From Rhizoctonia solani (taxonomy: Eukaryota > Basidiomycota > Agaricomycetes > Cantharellales > Ceratobasidiaceae), in NCBI RefSeq assembly GCF_016906535.1, contig NC_057381.1, forward strand, positions 992,001 to 1,056,000: a stretch of 64,000 nucleotides of DNA, given 5' to 3'. The position numbers and the translations under genes are program-made. The notes under the pieces are model-generated. The model was not told the origin of the DNA. It made no database searches and worked only from the letters and a program-made list of their open reading frames with translations. The first letter of the stretch is position 1. The number at the start of each line of letters is the position of its first letter. Below are positions 25,527-38,421 of the stretch, in pieces.

Positions 25527-27759
25527 ATGTGGCATCTTTCAGTTTCAGCACTCAGTCTCGGGCTAGCATTGACCGTGGCCGCAGCACCCACCCCAGCCCA
25601 ACCCAAAATCTTGCGGCGATTGACACCCGGGGCCAACGTTATTTCCCTCAGTCGAACGAACTCCATCACTGATCTCGAAACTGGACAGTTTAATGAGACA
25701 TTTTGTATGGCTCATATGACCTACTTGTGAGCACGATCGCTTCTTGACGGATGGCGCGATTATCCTATCATACTAACCCGAGCATATAATAGAGAAAGGA
25801 AGCAATATGCAAATGCGTTGGCAGTAAGTTATCTCTCTTCCAATATGGACACTGAGAACCGCATCAGTACCGATAGCCGCTGACACTTGATTTCTCGCCA
25901 ACCCTCGCAGTACTATCAGAATACTGGGGAGGTGTACGTAGCTTTTTCTGCCCTTATAAACGCCCATCTGATCTTCTCGATTTCGATTTTGCTCCCCCTC
26001 TAGTCACCCAGACCTGAACGTTTCAGTCGAACAGCTGCAGACCACCCATGCTCGGCTGTTCCGCCGTCAGGCTGCCCAGAATACTACCATCACTCTGACT
26101 GACATTGGACCGGATCTCCTCTGGAGCGGCCCTGTAACAGGTATGCCCTTTTCCCAAAGTAAAAATTAATTGAATGTTGACAGTGTTGACGACTTTCAGT
26201 TGGCTCGAAGACCTTTAATGTCGATTTCGATACTGGTGAGTTACCCATGATTTGTGTTTTGCCTGATCTCGACTCACAGGTTGTATGCGATACTAGGCAG
26301 CTCCGACTTCTTCTTGGGTTCGTACTGTGTGACCCTGTTCCGAGACCTATACATGATTCTCACACCTCCCTTCATGGTTGCGTCTTGTAGCATCTGATCA
26401 ATGTGAGCGCTCAAGCAATATCAATACCGAAACTATTTACTGATATTGGGTGTACAGGCCCAGCTGCACAATGCGCAGGCAAGAATATATATACACCTTC
26501 GCAGGTTAGCCATATCTTTTTGATTCTCAATGCCGATCTCAGACATGCCTACTCGGTTCAGTCATCTACATCAGCCAAGACGCCCAATACCTTCCAAATA
26601 TCGTTTGGTGATGGCTCGGCAGTGCGTGCCAATGTCTTTACCGACACTGTCTCTATTGGTGGCCTGGCTATCACCAACTCGGGTGTAGGCGCAGTGACCC
26701 AGCTGAGCCAGAGCTTCACCAACGCCGGCGGTGACACAAGTGATGGGTGGGTCGTTCACTATTAATATATGGTCCACCGGATTCACCTAGCATATAGTTT
26801 GATGGGGATGGCTTTCCCAGTCCTCGCCGAGTCTAAACAGACACCATATTTCAGCAATCTTGCAAAGCTTAGTCCAACGCAGGGCATGATGAGCTTCAAA
26901 TTTGTTGGAAAGAACGCGCCAGGAAGTGAGTTGACGGTTGGAGGGATGAATACGGCCGCATTCACCGGGCAGTGAGTCTTCTACTTTGGATATTCGGCTG
27001 GTATTGTAGAATGCTAATACAATGCCGCAAAAGGGTCGCCTTCTCGCCCGTGCTGACCACGCAAGGCCAGCCACCATCGTTCTGGACCATTAACATGGGG
27101 CAGGCGAGCGTTGGCGGAAAACCGGTACAAACGTTAATCCATTTCAATTTCGGATCTTGCATATACTGACCTCTTTCACCTTAGTGCTTCACAATTCGCG
27201 ACGATCGATACCGGTACATCCGTCGTCATCGCGCCCCAGGCCGACGCCCAAGCCATCTATGCAGCCATCCCGGGATCGAAGCTCGGGCAGAATGGGCTGT
27301 TCACCTATCCGTGCAATGCAAACCCGGATGTCGCACTTAATTTCGCAGGGCAGAACTTTAACATAAAAGCCGCAGATAGTGAGTTATAGTCTTTTTTAGA
27401 AATGCCGCGCGTTTGTCTCCATCATACAACGTGGGCGTGGGTATGGCTTTATGTTTTCCGGTTGCTCATTTGGAATGGTTCCGCCTTTGCAGTGAGTCTC
27501 GGCTCTGATGCCACTAACACGACATGTGTGGGAGCGATCGTACCTAGCGCACAACGTAATGCATGGCTTGTCGGCGACTCGTAAGTCTCACACATGTACA
27601 GAACATGCCGATATCTGACGTTTTGCTACCAGGTTCCTCAAGAACGTGTATACTGGTATGTATCGCGCTGCATATTCTCTGACACTATGCTTACATCATA
27701 TCCCCTTTTTAGTATTCGATCAGACTAACCTTCAAGTAGGATTTGCCAAACTCGCGTAA
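25527..27759 (+). CDS. Secreted aspartic protease, pepsin family A1
   Basis: The start ATG 25527 encodes a signal peptide (MWHLSVSALSLGLALTVAAA) and a propeptide with RR (ILRRLTPGAN, LFRRQAAQN). The first catalytic motif VDFDTGSSDFFLG (about 26220-26310) is interrupted by an intron inside the Gly codon of DTG. Then come NTFQISFGDGSAVRANVFTD (flap region), LMGMAFPVLAES, and the second catalytic motif ATIDTGTSVVIAP (Asp codon at 27207-27209). The end is VFDQTNLQVGFAKLA, stop TAA 27757-27759. At least ten short introns were inferred. Pepsin-like enzymes of this kind are secreted or vacuolar and act at acid pH. No C-terminal GPI signal is visible. Both catalytic Asp are present and the gene looks intact. 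Confidence 0.9.
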
Positions 27760-28344
27760 GGTCTGAGCATTTGGTAACCTCCTTCTTTCATATCACAAAT
27801 AGCCACTCGGCCCTTGTATCCCTTGTCATCGAATGCATATTGTCTTTCGGCCGATTCATCTTATTGATCTCCCTGTTGATATTACTCTACCTCAACGTAT
27901 TATACGAACATCCTTGATCCTGGTACGCTCTAAGTGCTGTTTTGAGCTGTCGCACTAACTCGTTCAAGCCTCGTTGGAGTATGGTGCCTGAACTCTCCTT
28001 TCTCTGTTGACCTTTGACCTGCGTGGCCACCTCGTTCATCATGCTGCTGTCCATCCTGTTCAGGCGCGTATGGACTTTGGCGACGGGGGAGCGCGCCTCA
28101 CCCCCCTTGAGGAGTTTACGCGATTGGACGATGCTGTGATCGCTGGAATCGGCACCGGGACGGCGTGCCCGATTGGCACGTTTGAGTTGACGAGGTAATT
28201 CTTGGATAATTGGCAAACTGATCGTTGGAGAGGGATGGAACTACGCAGCTCCGCCCGAATCTGGCCTATATAAGGCTCCGTGGTGGGCCTTGGAGCTCTT
28301 CAGAAACACTACCACTCCCATACTCATTTCAAACACTTATCACT
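27760..28344. other. Intergenic region upstream of metallothionein
   Basis: Contains the protease 3' flank and the metallothionein promoter. The stretch about 28020-28200 is GC-rich and open in more than one frame, but has no recognisable domain, so I do not call a gene. Confidence 0.35.
28266..28272 (+). promoter_or_regulatory. TATA box of the metallothionein gene
   Basis: TATATAA lies 73 bases upstream of the metallothionein ATG. A short leader ends in CACT|ATG. The distance suits transcription starting about 30-40 bases downstream of the TATA and a short 5' UTR. Confidence 0.55.
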
Positions 28345-28618
28345 ATGATTGCTGTGAGTATTCTAGCTATGCCGTTGCAGAGCTCCTCTCTGACTCATCG
28401 AGACAGAACGTCGAGATTGTTAACTACTGCGGCGTACGTTGATGTCCCGTCTAGATGCACCGCATGTTCGTATGTACTGACTCCGCCTCGCTCTCATGGG
28501 ATTGTTAGGAAGACTGCAAGTGGTGAGTATCTATTTTGAACTACACGACCTTGGCGCTGATTATTATCTTAGCGGCGCATCCTGCTCCTGCGAAAGCTGC
28601 CCCGTCCACAAGAAGTAA
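28345..28618 (+). CDS. Metallothionein, 31 residues in four exons
   Basis: Exons are 28345-28353 (9 nt), 28407-28433 (27 nt), 28509-28522 (14 nt) and 28573-28618 (46 nt, ending TAA). All three introns (53, 75 and 50 nt) are GT..AG with GTGAGT, GTACGT and GTGAGT donors and CTGAC or CTGAT branch sites. The spliced frame gives 31 residues. The Cys block runs from residue 11 to 26 as C-GED-C-K-C-GAS-C-S-C-ES-C: six Cys in CxxxCxCxxxCxCxxC order. It ends PVHKK. This pattern is typical of small fungal metallothioneins that chelate Cu, Zn or Cd in the cytosol. Cys count is six rather than the seven of Neurospora-type proteins. Expression is probably metal-inducible by family knowledge; no specific metal-response element was identified. 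Confidence 0.87.
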
Positions 28619-30692
28619 TTGCTTCCACAAAGCATGGCTTGCGCGCTCCATCTCTTATTCATTTGTATCCATAAAACATAAATAAATTGTCCCTTTCTGA
28701 ACTTACGATTTTTGCTCTCTGTGGAGAACGATGCAAGGGGCAGTTCTAGGGCAAAAATGCCTCAGGATCGGTCCACCTTCATTACGATTGATGACATAAC
28801 CGGTGTATTGGCAAGCTTGGCGATGACGCTGAACAAAATCGAGAGCGCCGCTTCACGGTGAACCGCCAAATCAAAGATGCTATGGGGCGTATAGCCCGTC
28901 CCAGTCTTTTGCCACGGACCAGAGTTTGCCTCATAATTGAATTCACCAATAGCTGTGTAGATAAGACCTGTAGGACACAAGTTCTTATGATCGATCCTGA
29001 TGAATACGACGATCAGTAGCTGGTTCTATTCTGTCCCAAATCCCGGAAAGTCCTATAGAAACCCGGTGTTATGCATGGAAGTCGACCAACGTAAGTCTCT
29101 CGTTGGTCTTTAGAGCTTCGTGAGTGGTCCTTGCGCCTCAATTATATGGCTTTGCTATAAACCGGAGCTGATCATATGCCGCAATCGACGCTTTTCTAAC
29201 ACTTCCACATCTATGCGGCAGTGTTGGTACAGCAGGATCCTTCTGTTATTCTACTCCGATCTTCATATTATTTATTTGTACAATATTACAAAGTTATATG
29301 CGCATATATGTGCATAAACGGAATAGAATAGCCAGCCACATACCACTGTTCGGCTGGCCTCAAGCACAGCACACTGAGTGTGTGCCGCGAATATACGTGA
29401 TTGCTAGCATCTGGGGTTTGTGATACTTAGGCGTCAAGGGGTCATATTAGAGTACCTCGATCCTTGGTTTGAGATTCGAATTCAAGGGTTCGGCTGGTTT
29501 GCGGAAGGTGTAGATGAAATACAACAAGCCAGCCGTAATTTATCTCTTTAAGTGAATATCAAACCGACATCTTCGTATATTAACGTTACTCGTATGCATA
29601 CGAATAGGGCGGAGTTTAAGCAGTCTCCGAGACACGGATAAGATGCATGATCAGTTTGCAGTTTAACGTATTGTCGAGTGCTGAGGCATACGATAGCACC
29701 AGTCGTGTTGAAAGGATCGCGGGTGACACGTATATTTGTTCAAATCTATGTAACAGTTGGGAGGTTCTAGTTCATTGGTTTCCGATAATTTAATGGTTCG
29801 AGGGCGTTGGTCTTTATACGAAACCGTAGAGAGATACAATTACCACTATGTCATTTCATTTTTTGTTTGGCAAACGTAGGCATAGTGACTAAGGCGGATA
29901 GGGTCACGTCCACTAATTAATGAGTCAGCCAGGTATGCAACTTGGCTTTGTTGTTGTCGCACCCGTTGGTTAGTATGTTGGATGCATTTTATCAAAGTGC
30001 ATGAACACTGGGACCTTCAGTGCTCTTGCATCCAATAGCGCCAAGCCTGAGTACGGTCCAAATTTAGGGATTGACATGTGACCTCTGATTTGGCCTAGAC
30101 CCGAAAACCTCGGGCTTGTGCGAGGCCGCATCGGCCGCGGGCCCCGGCGTGGGTTTGCGCAGCAAGTAGTGGAAAGCATTACACACGTATTCTGCTGAGT
30201 AACATATACAAGACTGGTCGTTAGTAATAACTACCGAGCTTGGCATTAGGCTTGAATGGTGTAAAGGAAAGGATATGGATATCTGAATGAGCTGGAGGGG
30301 TTCCATAGGACTCGTCATACGCGTCAGTGTTATATCATTTCAAAGACCTTGCGGGTCGCGCGGCAGGAGTGCCTGAGTCAGCTACGATCTTTTGAGCCCA
30401 CATGCTCGATCCAACTTCCCCGCACGTCAGTTTGCGGACTAATACGCTATGAAAAAGGACTACTTATAGCCGCGATTCCGTTGGGATGTTGCGCAGGTTC
30501 CCTCGGGTTAGTTGACGACGTGCGCGCCTCGAACAATGGCGCCATCGACTAGGCTTGAACGTTCTGATTCGGAACATAACTCTGAGAAGACATTCGTCGG
30601 GAGAGTCAAGATGAAAAGGCGATCAACTATGACGCCAGCGCCAAGAGGGAAAGCTTGAAGCTGGTAATTCACAGCTGAGCCACCTCGAAACC
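28619..30692. other. Gene-poor 2-kb region
   Basis: About 2 kb with no confident gene. A minus-strand open segment at about 28765-28965 (IGEFNYEANSGPWQKTG, HSIFDLAVHREAAL) reads like protein but has no start or exon partners; it could be a gene relic. The region 29120-30690 is AT-rich with only short frames. It includes the promoter of the transporter. Confidence 0.35.
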
Positions 30693-33600
30693 ATGATTTT
30701 TTGCGCTATGATAAGGCGAAATGGTGAGTCGTCTTCATAGGCTGTTTGTATTCAGCTAATTATATTCCCTATAGGTATCAACGTGTGCCCTTTGCTGGCA
30801 GCAACCCACCCGCCCCTCTAGTCTCGATTGACGATGCGCCTCTGACTCCAGAGGCAAACGCAAACTGGTTCTCCCATCTCTTCTTCCAATGGATCACTCC
30901 TACACTGTCATTGGGATACGCTCGACCTCTCGAGGCCCCGGACCTGTGGAAACTTCAGGATTCCCGTTCCGCTGAAGTCATGTCCAACCTCATTCTCCAA
31001 AGTTTCGAGCGACGAAAGGCAGAGGCCGATGCATATAACGAACGCTTAAAGAGCGGCCAGATCGGCCCCGGCTTGCGTGGAGTTTGGTGGTCACTTAGGG
31101 GCGTAAGGGCAAAGAGGGAGCAGCAATGGCGCGAGAAAGATGGTCTCAAGAAGCCTAGTCTAATGCTGGCTATGAACGACTCGGTCAAATGGTGGTTCTG
31201 GACTGGAGGATTGTGCGTCCTGATATCGAACGTGGCACAAATATGCAGTCCTCTACTCGTAAAGGTCAGTTGGATCTCCGTAGTAAATAAGTATGGATAT
31301 TGACTTGAAGACTAAGGCTATCATTCAATTCGGCCAAGAATCGTATGCTAAGCATCGTGTGGGTGTCCCCGCTCCACCCATCGGGAAAGGAGTGGGCCTA
31401 GCGATAGGATTGTTCCTCCTTCCAAATAGTGTCCGCGCTCAGCATCCACCACGGTTTCTATCGCAGTGCCTCGACTGGGGTCCTGCTTCGCACTGGTCTT
31501 ATTACAGCCATCTACTCCCGTGCAACCCAGCTTACATCCCGTGCTCGCTCAACTCTCACAAACGGCAAACTTGTCAACCATATTTCGACAGATGTCTCTC
31601 GCATCGACTTTGCCACTTCTTTCGCTCACATGGCCTGGACTGCCCCCATTCAGATGATCATCTGCCTGATCATTCTGCTTGTGAACTTGGGATGGAGCGC
31701 CCTTACTGGTTTCGCATTCTTTGTCTTGATCACCCCTCTCCAGACCATGGTCATGAAGCGCTTGTTTTCTATGCGCAAGAAGAGCATGATTTGGACGGAT
31801 AAACGAGCCAAGCTACTTCAGGAACTTCTTGGCGGTATGAGGATTCTCAAGTTCTTTGCATGGTGAGTCTCTTGGGTGGTTAATCATCGGCGTACTTTAC
31901 TCATATTTTACAGGGAAAATCCCTATCTCGAGAGAGTCTCCGGCTTCCGTAACAACGAGCTCAAGTACATTCGATCTTTGCTACTCGTCCGCTCCGCAAA
32001 CAACGCTGTAGCCTTTTCGCTCCCCGTGCTCGCCTCGGTCATCTCGTTCGTCTCGTACTCACTCTCGGGCCATTCTCTCGATCCAGCGGTTATCTTTGCA
32101 TCGCTTACCCTGTTCCAAATGTTGCGCATGCCGCTCATGTTCTTCCCGGTTGCCCTCTCGAGTGTAAGCATCTTTGATCTTGCCTTGCGTTATCGGATCT
32201 AGCTGACCCCTTCTATCTTTGATTCTCCCCAGATTGCGGATGCGTGGAACGCGACCGGTCGTTTGGAGGGCGTCTTTATCGCCGAGGTCCTATCCCAAAC
32301 CCGCATTATCGACCCGTCTATTCCCGTCGCGCTCGAAGTCAAGGACGCCGAGTTTTCCTGGGACGGAGCCCCTCCAGAGGACGTTGTGTCCAAAGGCAAG
32401 GGGAAGAAAGGCAAAGGAAAGTCCTCGAAATCTACCGCCGAGGTCGCCGAGAAATCTGCGCGTGGACCCGGGGAGAAGGAAGCTACGGTTCAAGACGCGG
32501 GCGCTGCTGCTGCTGTTGCTACTGGAACCACGGGCGATGAACCTGCAAAGGAGGTAGTTTTCAAGTTGAAGGACATTAATTTGTCCCTTCCTCGTGGACA
32601 GCTCTGTGCGATCGTTGGTCCCGTCGGATCAGGAAAGAGTTCGTTGTTGCAAGGTCTGATTGGAGGTAAGTCTCATACTTGCATTTAATCTTGCTTGGTC
32701 TGACATTACTGTTCAAGAAATGCGAAGGGAAAGGGGAAGTGTTACGTTTGGAGGTTCCGTCGGGTACTGTCCTCAGACCGCCTGGATACAAAGGTCAGTA
32801 TATGCGCTTATATTATCACATGCCCTTCCTGATTTAAATAATCAGCGCTACTGTGCGAGACAACATTACCTTCGGGCGTGAATTTGACGAGGCACGATAC
32901 TGGGAAGCCGTTCGAGTCGCTTGCCTCCAGTCCGATCTTGACATGCTTCCGTCCGGAGACTTGACCGAAGTCGGCGAGAAGGGTATTTCGCTCTCTGGTG
33001 GACAAAAGCAACGCATAAACATTGCTCGAGCTGTGTATTATGGTGCCGATGTAGTTCTTTTCGGTAAGCATCTTGGCTCTGTTTTGAATTTTAGTAAGTT
33101 GCTGATGGTTCTCATAGACGACCCTCTCGGCACTGGACGCACACGTCGGTAAAGCTGTATTCCAGAACGTAATCCAGGGCGCGCTTGCCGGTCGTACTCG
33201 CATTCTCGTCACGCATGCTCTTCACTTTATCCCTCAGTGCGACTATATTATCACCCTCGAGGACGGACGCATCGCGGAGCGTGGTACCTATGAGGAACTG
33301 ATGGCCAAGGACGGTGCATTCGCGCGCTTCCAGAGACAGTTTGGCTCCAAGGACGAGGAAGAGGAAGAGGAAAAGCGTGAAGAGGAGGTCGAGGCTATTG
33401 AGTCTTCCGAGAAGAAGCCCAAGAAGGAACAAGCACCAGCCAAGCAGCTCATGCAAGCCGAAGAACGCAACACGGGTGCCATTAGTGGTTCTGGTAAGAA
33501 ATGATTGTTTGAGGAAGATACACAACCTGACAAAGATCTCCAGCATACCTCTATTTCAAGGCTGCCAACGGAAAGGTCTTGGTACCGCTTTTGATTCTGG

Positions 33601-36004
33601 CCATTCTCTTGACTCAAGGTGCTACCGTGATGTCTGCATACTGGTAAGCACTTACTGGAATTTATCCTTTCTGGATGCTGATTGAAAAAAAAAAATAATA
33701 GGCTTGTTTACTGGCAAGAAATGTAAGTTGATAACTGGCCGGAGGGGAGCCATATGCTTACCGAAATTTCCTAGGAAATGGCCATATCCTCAAGGATTTT
33801 ACGTATGTATCTTGCATTTTGTAACGTTTCCTACAAAGCTAACGCACTGATTTGCTTAGATGGGCATATACGCTGGCTTGGGTGCAGCACAAGCAATTTC
33901 GATATTCGCTATGGGTGCATTGTTCGCGTTGATGTCCTTCTATGCGTCTGTGTCCTTGCACAGAGTAAGCACCTATTGGTTGAAGTATAGCGGCTATTGC
34001 TGATTATATACACAGGGCGCGATGAAACGGCTTATGCATGCTCCGATGTCCTTCTTCGATACTACAGTAAGTGGTCGTAATGTTGTATGTGACTACTCCC
34101 TAACGATATATTTTAGCCTTTGGGTCGCATTATGAACCGTCTTACTAAAGGTATGTAGACTTGAGCTCGCCTCTGTGCTTTGGATTAAGAAGATCCATTT
34201 TATTAGACATCGACACTATTGATAATACTCTGGTACGTTTCATAAACCAGCATTATCATCTAAACCTGACCACGCCTTTAATCCTATAGGGCGATGCTCT
34301 GCGTATGCTTGCTGGAACCATGTCCCAAATCTTGGTGCAATCATCCTCATAGCTATCCTGCTCCCGTGGTTCCTTATCCCAGTTGTTTCCATCTTGTTCA
34401 TCTACTGGGCAGCTTTGTTCTACCGCTCGAGTGCACGTGAACTCAACGTCTGGTAAGTCGCATATTTGTATCCATTTATTATATTATTTATCATCTTCCA
34501 GATGCAATCCTTCGTAGTAGCCTTTACGGCCACTTCTCCGAAAGTTGTCCGGCCTCGCCATATCCGGCGTACGACGAAGTGGGTCGATTCCGAGAAGAGA
34601 ACAGGAGGCGTATGGACATTGAGAATCGAGCATATTGGTTGACCGTCACTAATCAACGGATGGCTCGGCATTCGACTCGACTTTTTGGGTACTATCCTTA
34701 CTTTCTGCGTCGCTATCCTGGCAGTTGCTGCCCGGTTCAGCCTATCCCCTCGCAGATTGGTGTGGCTCTATCCTATATTTGTTGGTTCGCAGGTTTGTTC
34801 GGTTGATTACCGGTTTTTTGCAGTTTCTAACCATATCTGATAGAGTTCGGTGGATGGTTCGTCAAAGCGCAGAAGTTGAGAACGACATGAACGGTGTCGA
34901 AACGTATTCTCCACTATGCCCAGCACGTCGAACAGGAGGCCCCATATGAGATTCCGGACAAGGAACCGCCTGCAAGTTGGCCTGAGAGTGGTGCAGTCGA
35001 GCTCAAGGATGTCGTTATGAGCTACAGCCTGGTCTTCCGCAGTTCTCCGTGGACTGAGCATGCGCATTCAGGGAGGTGAGAAGATCGGTATTGTCGGGCG
35101 CACTGGTGTGGAAAGGTAAGCACTACAGCCAGGCCAATTGGAGTCATTATTAACAAGATATACAGAGCTCCATCATGGTTGCTTTGTACCGGATGGTTGA
35201 ACTCACCTCGGGTTCGATCTCCTTGGATGGCGTTGATATCAGCCAGATTGGTCTCCATACTCTTCGCGATCGAATTGCGAGTACGTATTACGATTAACAT
35301 GGTTTTACGTCTGCTCACTACCATTGGGCAGTCATCCCACAAGACCCTTACTTTTCAGCGGAACCATCCGAAGTAATCTCGATCCCTTTGGCGTTTACGA
35401 TGCTCGTCTGTGGGACGCTCTCAAGCGGGCTTACCTTGTTGATCGTCCGACAGCCGGCACAAGAGGTCGTCGGAGACGGGGATATTCCGAGTGGTGCCCA
35501 GACTCCTGTGAATCGATTCACACTTGACACTGTTATTGAAGAGGAGGGAGGTAACTTGAGCGTTGGTCAGCGTCTCTTGTGAGCCTTGCTCGTGCTTTGG
35601 TCAAGGACTCCAAGATCATTGTGTCGATGAGGGTAAGCGGCTTCACGCTGATTCTTCTGCTTCAACTGACTCCCACTCCTAGCCACTGCTTCGGTGATAC
35701 GAGACGGATAAAAATATCCAAGACACGATCTCTCGCGAATTTGCCGACAAGACACTACTTTGCATTGCTCGTAAGTTCGAAATTATACACCAAATCCTTA
35801 TGCTAATAAATCAATAGACCGCTTGAAGACCATCATCGGATACGACCGTATCTGCGTTCTCGATGCCGGGCAAATCGCCGAATTTGATTCGCCGATGGCA
35901 TTGTACAAGCGGACGATGGTATCTTCCGCTCGATGTGCGAACGATCGTCCATCACGGCAGAGGATATTTTGAATGCATCTTCATCTAGAAAAACTTCAGA
36001 TTAA
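30693..36004 (+). CDS. ABCC-family (Yor1-type) ABC exporter, reading frame broken by several indels
   Basis: A full-length MRP/Yor1-like multidrug exporter layout: TMD1-NBD1-TMD2-NBD2. The N-terminal ABCC signature is NWFSHLFFQWITPTLSLGYA. TMD1 covers about 31180-32230. NBD1 has Walker A GPVGSGKSS (about 32615), the Q-loop YCPQTAW, signature LSGGQKQR (about 32990), Walker B DVVLFDD and the H-switch LVTHALHF. An acidic linker (EEEEEEKREEEVEAIE) follows. TMD2 and NBD2 are recognisable (DTTPLGRIMNRLT, SLDGVDISQIGLHTLRDRI, NLSVGQR), but the frame changes repeatedly without splice signals. Breaks lie near 31418, 33124, 34330, 34540, 34905, 35015, 35110, 35628 and 35697. NBD2 Walker A reads GRTGV then shifts, and Walker B loses one base. 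Either a recent pseudogene or low-quality consensus. The start (ATG 30693 or 30708) is uncertain because the first intron would be only about 32 nt. The end is TAA 36002-36004. Confidence 0.85.
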
Positions 36005-37580
36005 CACGCTTTACGATAGTATTGGTTATATAGACGCTTTTTATGTTATTTCATCACGATTTTAATCAATTAATGCCACACGCTTTGGGTTTCTTATCCT
36101 ACTGGGATTAACGAGCTGTATATACCAGTTTTGCAATCGATTGAGGCATGATGCCAGTTCGCTGGGTTCTATCCTGGAGCGTGATTTTTAGAACGTCATC
36201 TAGCGTGCAGTGGAGTATTCATAAGGGTTTGTCTGGCTAGTATTAGCATTGGGCCTGGGTCTCTGCAGGGGACAGGCGGGGGTGCCCCTACCTCGCATAA
36301 AGCACGTTGGGGGGTATACATGCACCACCCGAGGAGTATATCCGAGTATCCCGAGTTCGTACGGTTATGAGGGTTCATGACCTCAACACAATAGCACAGC
36401 TCTAACAGAACAAGACTGTGAGTTCCTAACACGCGAATCCAGGGAGGCGAAGATCATTCTTGTAATATCAAAGAACTAACAGGGGTAGAACAACCAAGAG
36501 CTTAGATATCTGTGATAGTTCGAGGTGATGTGCAATAGCAGGAATTCGAGGATTGTGAATTACAAGAATTAGGTGTTCTCGATGATGTGGCTTGGACCCC
36601 ACAATCCGCATACACCTCGAAGCCGGGCTCTCAGTCCTCATGCATTAATCCTAGGTCGCTTAGCTAGACTCATGATATAGCCCCCTATATGTTGATTTTA
36701 GTTCACCGCCACGGGCTTTATTCATGGAGCCTGGGCGTAGAACCCGCCGGCTCCACTGGCCTCGCCTTAGCTGTGTGCCTTGGTATTGATTCGGAACAAA
36801 GATTCTGAAGTACTGTAGCGGCAATATCGCGCACTAACATCTCAAGACGATTTTCGCGGCCAGCAACATTGATTTCATCAATAATAAGACCATGCACTAT
36901 CGTGACGTCGGCGAGCATGCTCATACTGATTCAAACATTTCTCACGGTTTGGACCCATGAGCCTGGCAAGCCCCTATATACCCCGCGTGCACTGCACGTG
37001 CTAAGCAACGGCCTGCAAGGATTCACTTGACATGCAGGTCGAATTGCTGATTTTGATACGCCGATGCATAGGAGCCGAGGGATGCATTCCAGATCCCAAT
37101 TCTCAAATCCCAACGCCGTCCAGCGACGGATCTTCGATCACATCTTGGAGCGAGTTTACACGCGTTTTCGGCGAGGGTAGTTCTGGACTACAGGACACAA
37201 ATCCAACACCATTCATACTTGTTACATAATATTAGACTCGATTGTTACGAATTAACGTCGAACCATTCAGATCTGGGGGTCCTGCAGAAGCCTGATCACC
37301 ATCGACATGCTGCTTGCCTTGCCCTTGCCTCTTTTGAGTTTATTCAAGACCCGGTCTGGTGTGTTCTCAATGCACGTATTGTGAGGCGTTCGCAAACCCC
37401 GAAAACAAGAGCAAAATAAATACAGGTTGAAATAAGAAGTCAAAACGCTATGGATGGTCTATGCAAATGATTGCGTGAATGCTAAACCCTCGCGGAGGGG
37501 AGAGAAAGGGGGGGGGGTCGTCAATGTACATTAGGTTCACTAAATTTGAGTCCCCGGGGGAAAGGGATAGGGGTGCGAGT
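36005..37580. other. Intergenic region
   Basis: About 1.6 kb between the transporter and the convergent TB2/DP1 gene. No coding content was found. A run of 10 G occurs at 37508-37517, just before the TB2/DP1 stop codon. Confidence 0.35.
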
Positions 37581-38421
37581 TTACATCACACTGATGGCAG
37601 TCGAGCGAGAGCTGATGGAAGATTGAGACTCGTTGTGGTTCAACTCGGGGCGGAGTTCGTAAGCGGATGCCTTGGCAGTTTCGCTAACGCTAGGAGTGCC
37701 GGGACGAGAGGTAGAGTGGTGCTGGCTGCGGGCCATGACGTTGGGAGCATATTGATGGAGCATGCTGAGCATCATTCCGGCGGCAAAGTTGGCTTGAGGC
37801 TGGCCGGATTGACCTGGTTGCTGCTGGGTCATGCTGGGGAGGACGGCAGCGAGGAGTTGGCCGAGTTGATCCTGGAAGTAGGCAATGACGCTCGAGTTCA
37901 AACCGTTGAGACGAGCGTCGATCTCGGACTCATGTTGAGCAAGGTAAGGAGCAAGCAAGTGGTGGAAGACAAAAGTAGCGCCCTAGTAATAATGACTAAA
38001 TTAGATTAAGTTGTTTGGGCATGTTGGTGGCGGCGTACCTGGGTTTGTGGTGCAACGAGCCAAACAAGGAAGATCGACTTGAACAACCAGTATCCAGGGA
38101 ACCTTTGTGAAAGACGCGTTTAGCCACAGCGAGATGCATTGCATGGGTGTGGTACGTACCAAGACACAAGCCATTCAGCCAGGTATTCTGCAGACATCAC
38201 GAACGCCATTACGCCCCAGTACTCGATCCAACGCTTCAGTTCGGCCGCCTGGACCTTCTGCTCCTCGACACCTTCGGGAGCATTCTTGAGAGTCTTATAG
38301 ATGCCGTATCCTGGGTATAGGAACACGTAGACGATGCTAGAAAGACGTGAATAAGCGGGCAAGGGTGTCCGTATGAGAATGCCCCATACCTGCAAGCCTT
38401 CGCAAAGTGGAAAAAGACCAT
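37581..38421 (-). CDS. TB2/DP1/HVA22 (REEP/Yop1) ER membrane-shaping protein
   Basis: Start ATG 38419-38421 gives MVFFHFAKAC. An intron then joins SIVYVFLYPGYGIYKTLKNA, the classic opening of the TB2/DP1/HVA22 domain. It continues with ELKRWIEYWGVMAFVMSAEY and, in the next exon, FPGYWLFKSIFLVWLVAPQTQ-like residues and GATFVFHHLLAPYLAQHE. Paired hydrophobic hairpins in this family bend the tubular ER and interact with reticulons. The tail (37581-37958) is Gln/Ser-rich and disordered, longer than yeast Yop1 and more like REEP1-4. Stop is 37581-37583. It is divergent from TatD, with about 440 bp between starts. The frame appears intact. Confidence 0.88.

Noticed and set aside
28007..28198. Plus-strand open frame in a GC-rich patch between the protease and the metallothionein
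   Set aside because: No domain, no splice partners, and the opposite strand is equally open.
37479..38009. 176-residue plus-strand open frame
   Set aside because: Antisense to the TB2/DP1 gene tail. The minus-strand reading has the domain and splice signals.
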